A model generated the notes under the pieces. It saw only the letters and a program-made list of their open reading frames with translations, was not told where the DNA came from and did not search any database. From DATBMY01 sp036554605 (GTDB taxonomy: Bacteria > Acidobacteriota > Blastocatellia > UBA7656), in the NCBI GenBank assembly GCA_036554605.1, contig DATBMY010000228.1, forward strand, positions 1-12,165: a stretch of 12,165 nucleotides of DNA, read 5' to 3'. A program made the translations under genes and the position numbers. Positions 7,157-12,165 of the stretch are shown piece after piece; the stretch's first letter is position 1; each line of letters opens with the position of its first letter.

Positions 7157-7175
7157 AAACATATAGGAGTAGGAG

Positions 7176-7976
7176 ATGTTTTCTAGGTCAACGCGTATAT
7201 TCTTAGCAATTGTTTTTTCGATGCTTGCCGGCCTGTCGCCCGGCAATCGCGGCCTGGCAAACGACCGGGAGCGCGACGCGCAGCTCAAGCTTGCGCTCGA
7301 TGAGTTGAAGAATGAGGTGGTGATATTGAGCCGCCAGGTGCGCACCATGCAGGAATCGCTCGACCGCAATAGCGGGCAGATGACCGCGCTCATCAACCAG
7401 ATTGCCGATAACGTGGCCGCCGTTCGCCAGGCGCAAAGCCGCGTTGCCGAAGGCAGCATGTCCGCGATTACCGAAGTAAACGGATTGGGCGAGCGCATGG
7501 GGGCTACCAATCAGCGTATAGACCGCCTATCGGAGCAGGTGGCGGAATTAAAGAAGCTCGTCGAGAATCTGCCGAAGCTTCCGACCTTTACCCAGATTAC
7601 GCCCGGCAACCCCGACCAGCTTTTCGCGGCCGCATACGGCGATTACAGCCGTGGTAATTATGATCTTGCCATAAGCGAGTTCCGCCAGTACGTCGAGACC
7701 TACCCGGCCAGCGAGATGGCCGACAATGCGCAGTACTGGATAGGAGAGGCGCTTTTCGCGAAGAGACAATTCGAAGATGCTATCGCGGAATTCGATAAGG
7801 TCGTCACGGGCTACTCGAAAGGCGACAAAGTTCCGGCTGCCCGGCTAAAGAAGGGTCTCGCTTTGCTCGAACTGGGACAGGCGGATGCGGCAAAAACAGA
7901 GTTTCAAACTATCTTGAAATCATTCCCCAGGTCGAACGAAGCGGCTCTCGCCCGGCAACAACTCGGAGACCGCTGA
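7176..7976 (+). CDS. cpoB: CpoB (YbgF), periplasmic coiled-coil/TPR protein of the Tol-Pal system
   Basis: A 266-residue periplasmic protein, about the family's usual size. A signal peptide (about 1-28, possible cleavage after GLA) is followed by a long helical, heptad-like region (about 33-130). In CpoB this region forms the trimeric coiled coil. A Pro-containing linker (131-145) leads to TPR-type repeats (about 147-266), recognisable as LFAAAYGDYSRGNYDLAI (149-166), AQYWIGEALFAKRQFEDAI (185-203) and a third repeat at 222-255. In E. coli CpoB binds TolA and coordinates peptidoglycan synthesis by PBP1B with outer-membrane constriction. It closes the operon, the same place as in E. coli. Two ribosome-site candidates precede the ATG: TAGGAG ending 6 nt before it, and an AGGAG directly abutting it that is too close to act. 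Confidence 0.92.
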   Translation: MFSRSTRIFLAIVFSMLAGLSPGNRGLANDRERDAQLKLALDELKNEVVILSRQVRTMQESLDRNSGQMTALINQIADNVAAVRQAQSRVAEGSMSAITEVNGLGERMGATNQRIDRLSEQVAELKKLVENLPKLPTFTQITPGNPDQLFAAAYGDYSRGNYDLAISEFRQYVETYPASEMADNAQYWIGEALFAKRQFEDAIAEFDKVVTGYSKGDKVPAARLKKGLALLELGQADAAKTEFQTILKSFPRSNEAALARQQLGDR

Positions 7977-8033
7977 GCCGGCCCGCTTCCTGATCGCGCG
8001 GGTAGTATGGCGGCGGCAATCCAGACAATATTA

Positions 8034-8062
8034 TTGACAGATAAGTCAAAATGACTTAGATT
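8034..8062 (+). promoter_or_regulatory. Sigma70-type promoter of the two-component genes
   Basis: A consensus TTGACA (8034-8039) is followed after exactly 17 nt by TAGATT (8057-8062; 4 of 6 consensus bases). Transcription would start near 8069, giving a leader of about 65 nt before the kinase ATG. The promoter lies in the 158-nt gap after cpoB, so the two-component genes probably form a separate transcription unit. Confidence 0.6.
8042..8058. promoter_or_regulatory. Palindromic operator inside the kinase promoter
   Basis: TAAGTCA (8042-8048) and TGACTTA (8052-8058) form a perfect 7-bp inverted repeat with an AAA spacer. It lies between the -35 and -10 elements and covers the first two bases of the -10. 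A dimeric repressor bound there would block RNA polymerase. I cannot name the regulator family. Confidence 0.6.
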
Positions 8063-8134
8063 GGCCCAGCCTCAATAATAAAAAGCTTTGCCCCTTAGCT
8101 TCCCGAAAGCCCCGAATCAGGCGCAGGCGTTCGT

Positions 8135-10801
8135 ATGTCTAACCCGCATGGGTTGTTTGACACCATTCTTGTATTAGGCGATGAGGCAAAGTCCGCGCAC
8201 GCTTTGCAGCGGCTATTAAGCGCGGCTGGTTATGAAGCCAGGGCAGTTGACTCCTTCGATCTGGCGCGAGAAAGTCTCGCCGCGCAAACCGTCTCACTTA
8301 TAATAATCGAACCTGCCTCGTCCAGGCTCACCGGCAAGATCGAACACTCTTGCGAAGAAAGCTCCGGCGAAAGCACTCGCCGCCTCGAATGGTCCTCAAA
8401 GGCGCTAGAGTTTTGTGAGAGCGTGAGGGCTTCGCGGCAGACCGAAGAGATACCGATTCTGGTGATCTCGAAAAGCATCCGGTCTCAAGATAAAGTCGCC
8501 TTTCTTAATTGCGGCGCAACCGATTATATATCGAAGCCCATATCGCGCAATGAATTGCTTTCGAGAATAAGAGGGCTGTTGCGCTCGCTCAGTAACGAGC
8601 GCGAGAAGATGGAGAGGTTCGAGCAGCTGAACCTTCTCCACTCGGTCTCATCCGTGCTTGCAAGCTCGCTCGATCCCGAGGTCTTGCTCAAGGGCACGCT
8701 ATCGGTCCTCATAAGCTATATGCGGGCCGACGCCGGCGCGGTCTTCCTTCGCAACGCCGAGACCGGTGCTATGACCGTTGTGACCACCGAGGGTATCAAC
8801 TCGCCCGAAGAGTACGAATGCAACCTTCTAGACCTCTACTCTCGAACCTCGCCGCTGATGAGCACTTCGCCGCTCTGCTTTGAGATGCTTCCCGAATCCG
8901 CGAAGAGAATTGCCGGCGCCGAGCACGTGAGCGGTCTGAGCGGGCTTATATGCGCGCCGCTCGGGTTGAAGGGCAACACCTTTGGCGGCATCTTTTTATT
9001 CTCCTTCGGCGGGGCGCAGCTGCCCAGGCAACAGGTAGAATTGTTGTCGACAATATGTAACCAGTTGAGCATAGCGCTCGAAAATGCTCGCCTCTATGTC
9101 GAAACCAGGAAGAACGCAGCACATCTCTCCTTCGTCTATAACCTCGGCAACAACCTGATGACCACGCTCGAAATGGACGAGCTTCTCGGTTATGCCGTCT
9201 TCACCGTTGGAAAGAGCCTCGAATGCGACGTCTGCGCGGTTATCGTCGGCGCGTCAACCGACGCCGAGAATTTTGCTTCGGCCATCTACTGGCGCGCGCA
9301 CGAAGATAAACACATGGAGTCGGACTGGTATCACGTAGATCGCGTCGCGAGCTTTCTTAAGTCTGGCGGCTACGGCGTTCAGGCCACTATAGAGGCGCGC
9401 GTCAGCCAAAGAATCTTGTGCGACAACTCGATTATGGTAGAGACGATTGTTCCGCTCGTCTTCGATGACTCGCTGATCGGGGTGCTCATATGCGGAAGCC
9501 AGACCCCGCGCACCGTGACCCTTGATGATAAGAAGATACTTGGCGCCGTCGCGCAGCGACTGAGCCTTGCCATCCGAAATACGGAGTTATACCGGCGGAC
9601 GAAGAACACCTCTATAAATCTCGCCGTCGAAGTCTCGCGCCGGACCCGAGAGGCCGAAGAGCAGAAGAGATTCACCGAAAAGATTATTGATTCGCTCCCG
9701 GTCTCTCTCTACGTCGTCGACCGCGACATGCGCATTGTTGCCTGGAACAGGAACCGGGAAGTCGGCGGCCTTGGCATCAACCGCGAGCAGGTTCTCGGAA
9801 AGAACGTGTTTAACGTCCTGACGCGCCAGCCCCGCCGCTTGCTTGAAGAAGAGTTCGTCGACGTCTTTCGCAGCGGCAGCATGGTTCGCATGGAGCAGGA
9901 GTCCTGGGTCGATGGCGAGAAGAAAGTCTGGAAGATAAGCAAGATCCCCATGCGAGTCGACAATGCCGAGGTGACCCACGTCATCACCGTGGGCGAGGAC
10001 GTGACCGAGCAGAAACAGATGAACGAGGCTGTTATCCACGCCGAAAAGCTCGCCTCTATTGGACGGCTGGCGGCGGGCGTGGTCCACGAGATCAACAACC
10101 CGCTGGCGACCATCGCCGCCTGCGCCGAGGCGCTCAACGCCCGTATGGACGATTTACAGGGGAGCCTGCTGCATGAAGACTTCGGCGAATACCTGCAGAT
10201 AATCCGCGACGAAGCTTTCAGGTGCAAACAGATAACAAACAGCCTGCTGGAGTTCTCGCACCAGCGGCAGGCCGAGAAAGTGGCGAGCGACCTCAACCAT
10301 GTGATAGAGCAGACCCTCCAGCTTTTAAAGCACCACCCGAAGCTAGGCAAAATGGGAATTGTGCGAGAGCTCGACGAATCGCTGCCGCCGGTCTATGTCA
10401 ATGAAGGCCAGATGAAGCAGGTGATGATAGCGCTCATCTCGAACGCCTATGATGCGATGGAGGGAGGCGGCACGCTGACCATCAATACGCGGTGGGACGA
10501 TACCCCCAGCGGGCGGCAGGTCTGCGCCGAATTCAAAGATACCGGGTGCGGCATAGCAGGAGCGCACCTTGCGAAGATATTCGATCCGTTCTTTACGACA
10601 AAGCCCCTTGGACGAGGAACCGGGCTCGGCCTGTCGGTCTGTTACGGCATAGTGTCAGAGCACGGAGGTAAGATAGAAGTCGATTCCGCCCAGGGCAAAG
10701 GCACAACCTTCCGCGTCATCCTTCCTGTATATCACCAGGCGGCAGAGCAACTGCGCGGGCGCGCGATGGAAGGGATGCTGGAAATGGAGAGTGTATTGTG
10801 A
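8135..10801 (+). CDS. Multi-domain sensor histidine kinase with N-terminal pseudo-receiver
   Basis: An 888-residue kinase with no evident membrane segment, so probably cytoplasmic. Residues about 8-152 form a receiver-like domain. It keeps D16/E17 and K134, but the phosphoacceptor position reads IIIEP with Glu59, and about 28 residues are inserted after it. Two GAF-like domains (about 165-320 and 330-485) are the probable sensors. A helical linker precedes a PAS domain (about 515-625). The HisKA domain carries H651 in HEINNPL (651-657). The ATPase domain shows the N box (N770), DTGCGI (802-807), FDPFF (816-820) and GRGTGLGLS (826-834). The kinase core resembles NtrB-type kinases that partner NtrC regulators. 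Its last bases overlap the regulator start by 4 nt, so the two are surely partners. The signal is unknown. The ATG lacks a strong ribosome site. Confidence 0.9.
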   Translation: MSNPHGLFDTILVLGDEAKSAHALQRLLSAAGYEARAVDSFDLARESLAAQTVSLIIIEPASSRLTGKIEHSCEESSGESTRRLEWSSKALEFCESVRASRQTEEIPILVISKSIRSQDKVAFLNCGATDYISKPISRNELLSRIRGLLRSLSNEREKMERFEQLNLLHSVSSVLASSLDPEVLLKGTLSVLISYMRADAGAVFLRNAETGAMTVVTTEGINSPEEYECNLLDLYSRTSPLMSTSPLCFEMLPESAKRIAGAEHVSGLSGLICAPLGLKGNTFGGIFLFSFGGAQLPRQQVELLSTICNQLSIALENARLYVETRKNAAHLSFVYNLGNNLMTTLEMDELLGYAVFTVGKSLECDVCAVIVGASTDAENFASAIYWRAHEDKHMESDWYHVDRVASFLKSGGYGVQATIEARVSQRILCDNSIMVETIVPLVFDDSLIGVLICGSQTPRTVTLDDKKILGAVAQRLSLAIRNTELYRRTKNTSINLAVEVSRRTREAEEQKRFTEKIIDSLPVSLYVVDRDMRIVAWNRNREVGGLGINREQVLGKNVFNVLTRQPRRLLEEEFVDVFRSGSMVRMEQESWVDGEKKVWKISKIPMRVDNAEVTHVITVGEDVTEQKQMNEAVIHAEKLASIGRLAAGVVHEINNPLATIAACAEALNARMDDLQGSLLHEDFGEYLQIIRDEAFRCKQITNSLLEFSHQRQAEKVASDLNHVIEQTLQLLKHHPKLGKMGIVRELDESLPPVYVNEGQMKQVMIALISNAYDAMEGGGTLTINTRWDDTPSGRQVCAEFKDTGCGIAGAHLAKIFDPFFTTKPLGRGTGLGLSVCYGIVSEHGGKIEVDSAQGKGTTFRVILPVYHQAAEQLRGRAMEGMLEMESVL

Positions 10802-12165
10802 GCGCAAACGCAACCATCAAACTGCTGATCGCCGAGGATGAGAGAAACCTCGGCCTCGTCTTACAAAAAGAGCTATCCCGGCTCGGCCATCAAGTCACGC
10901 TGGTTCACGACGCGGACGCGGCCATCAGGACCGCGCGCGAGGCTGAATTCGATGTCGCGCTGCTCGATATAATGATGCCGGGGCGCAGCGGCCTCGAGGT
11001 ACTTCGCGAGCTGAGACAGCAGGAGCAGCCGCCCGAAGTTCTTATGATGACCGGCCACGCTACGGTCGAGACCGCCATCCAGGCGATGAAGCTGGGAGCT
11101 TATGATTATCTTACCAAGCCCTGCCAGCTACGCGAGCTTGAGGCCATCCTGAACAAGGCTTATGAGAAGCGCCAGCTCCGGCAGGAGAACCTGCTGCTTC
11201 AATCGCGCCTGACTTATAAAGAGAAAGCGCCGGACATCGTGGTCAAGAGCCAGAAAATGCTCGATGTCATGAATGTGGTTCGCAAGGTTGCCGCCTCAAA
11301 TGCCATCGTCCTGGTTACGGGCGAGTCGGGGACCGGAAAAGAGCTTATAGCAAACACGGTACATTGCTTTTCACAGCGCAATCACGGGTCGTTTATCGAC
11401 ATCAGCTGCGCCGCCATACAGGAGACGCTGCTCGAAAGCGAGCTTTTCGGGTACGAGCCGGGAGCTTTTACCGGCGCTCGCAAGCGCAAGCTCGGGCTGC
11501 TCGAACTTGCGCACGGCGGCACGCTCTTTTTGGATGAAATCGGCGAGATGAGCCTCACGCTTCAATCCAAACTCCTTCGCGTTCTCGAGACACAGTCTTT
11601 TTACAGAGTCGGCGGCACAAAGAAGGTCGAGGTCGACGTCCGGTTCATCGCCGCCACTAATCGCGACCTCAACGAGGCAGTGCAGGAAGGAAGGTTCCGT
11701 GCCGACCTGCTCTTTCGCATAAACAATTTCACGGTCAAGCTGCCTCCTCTGCGGGAGCGAGCAGAAGATATTCCAGCCATCGCCGAGCATTTTCTCGGCC
11801 GCATAAGCGGCGGCGGCAGCGTCACCTTCTCCGACGAGGCGATGACGCTGATGATGGAGTACGGCTGGCCCGGCAACGTGAGAGAATTGAGAAACGTAAT
11901 AGAGCGGGCGGTAATACTGGCAAGCGACTCCGTGATACGGCCGGAAGACCTGCCAGTCGAGATCCGTTCATACAGCGCGGCGGCAATCTCATCGAGCGGC
12001 GAGCAGGACGGGAACTCAGCCAGCCTCGATGAGCTGAAACGAAAGCAGATTCTCACGGTGCTCGAACAGACGGGCTGGCATCAGGGCAAGGCGTCCGAGA
12101 TGCTGGGCATCTCGCCTAGCACGCTTTACCGGCAGCTGAAATCTTATGGCCTCACGAGGGCAAGG
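10798..12165 (+). CDS. NtrC-family sigma54-dependent response regulator, 3'-partial
   Basis: From a GTG start the frame reads 456 codons without a stop to the window edge. The start overlaps the kinase stop (GTGA), and GGAG (10786-10789) lies 8 nt upstream. The receiver domain (about 6-120) is intact: E13/D14, phosphoacceptor D57, T85 and K107. The AAA+ domain (about 145-380) has Walker A GESGTGKE (175-182), the sigma54-contact loop GAFTGA (222-227), Walker B LFLDE (243-247), R301 and R307 as likely arginine fingers, and GWPGNVREL (356-364). The C-terminal Fis-type helix-turn-helix is at about 415-452. The protein should therefore activate sigma54 promoters when phosphorylated. Regulators of this type usually end soon after the helix-turn-helix, so only a few residues should be missing. 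No ligand or target is evident. Confidence 0.95.
   Translation, partial: MSANATIKLLIAEDERNLGLVLQKELSRLGHQVTLVHDADAAIRTAREAEFDVALLDIMMPGRSGLEVLRELRQQEQPPEVLMMTGHATVETAIQAMKLGAYDYLTKPCQLRELEAILNKAYEKRQLRQENLLLQSRLTYKEKAPDIVVKSQKMLDVMNVVRKVAASNAIVLVTGESGTGKELIANTVHCFSQRNHGSFIDISCAAIQETLLESELFGYEPGAFTGARKRKLGLLELAHGGTLFLDEIGEMSLTLQSKLLRVLETQSFYRVGGTKKVEVDVRFIAATNRDLNEAVQEGRFRADLLFRINNFTVKLPPLRERAEDIPAIAEHFLGRISGGGSVTFSDEAMTLMMEYGWPGNVRELRNVIERAVILASDSVIRPEDLPVEIRSYSAAAISSSGEQDGNSASLDELKRKQILTVLEQTGWHQGKASEMLGISPSTLYRQLKSYGLTRAR

Noticed and set aside
7985..8002. Possible terminator after cpoB (CCCGC with GCGGG)
   Set aside because: The stem is only 5 bp with a long loop and no T-run, too weak to call.
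9709..10350. Minus-strand open frame (213 codons) within the kinase gene
   Set aside because: It is Ser/Arg-rich low-complexity sequence opposite the PAS and HisKA domains, with no family resemblance.
1..12165. Hidden mobile element, CRISPR array, toxin-antitoxin or defence system
   Set aside because: No transposase, integrase, spaced direct repeats, tRNA or attachment-like repeats, or small paired genes are visible; nearly all DNA is accounted for by housekeeping genes.

Overview
The window is GC-rich, Gram-negative-type DNA with tightly packed genes. The best guess for the source is an Acidobacteriota member, perhaps of the Blastocatellia. This rests on recalled resemblance of the first gene to a zinc-ribbon/two-TM/Pro-rich family of that phylum and on the general style of the Tol-Pal proteins. 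No rRNA, tRNA or other decisive marker is present, so the assignment is tentative. I see no mobile element, CRISPR array or RNA gene.

Layout. (1) 1-541 (+): the 3' part of a small two-TM protein with a Pro-rich tail, probably entering from outside the window. (2) 542-607: a convergent intergenic gap holding a perfect 9-bp inverted repeat. (3) 608-2512 (-): one long gene fusing a PotC-type polyamine ABC permease to a PotD-type substrate-binding domain; no potA or potB is seen nearby. (4) 2513-2628: a divergent promoter region with a near-consensus sigma70 promoter reading right and a weaker one reading left. (5) 2629-7976 (+): a complete Tol-Pal gene set in the order tolQ-tolR-tolA-tolB-pal-cpoB. 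(6) 7977-8134: a gap with a sigma70-like promoter whose spacer carries a perfect palindrome, a likely operator. (7) 8135-12165 (+): a two-component pair, a large hybrid-like sensor kinase (pseudo-receiver, GAF, GAF, PAS, HisKA, HATPase) overlapping by 4 nt an NtrC-type sigma54 activator that runs off the end of the window.

How the genes work together. TolQ and TolR form the proton-driven inner-membrane motor. TolA transmits the energy across the periplasm to TolB and to Pal, the peptidoglycan-binding outer-membrane lipoprotein. CpoB is the periplasmic coiled-coil/TPR partner. Together they constrict and stabilise the outer membrane during division. The kinase/regulator pair has its own promoter and need not control the Tol genes; its target is unknown. 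The PotCD fusion would import polyamines but needs an ATPase and probably a second permease encoded elsewhere.

Most of the window is a recognisable core region. The unusual parts are the PotC-PotD fusion, a Pal enlarged by two tandem Ig-like domains, a strong hairpin just before cpoB, the palindrome inside the kinase promoter, and a receiver domain whose phosphoacceptor Asp is replaced by Glu. I did not find a convincing wholly new system.
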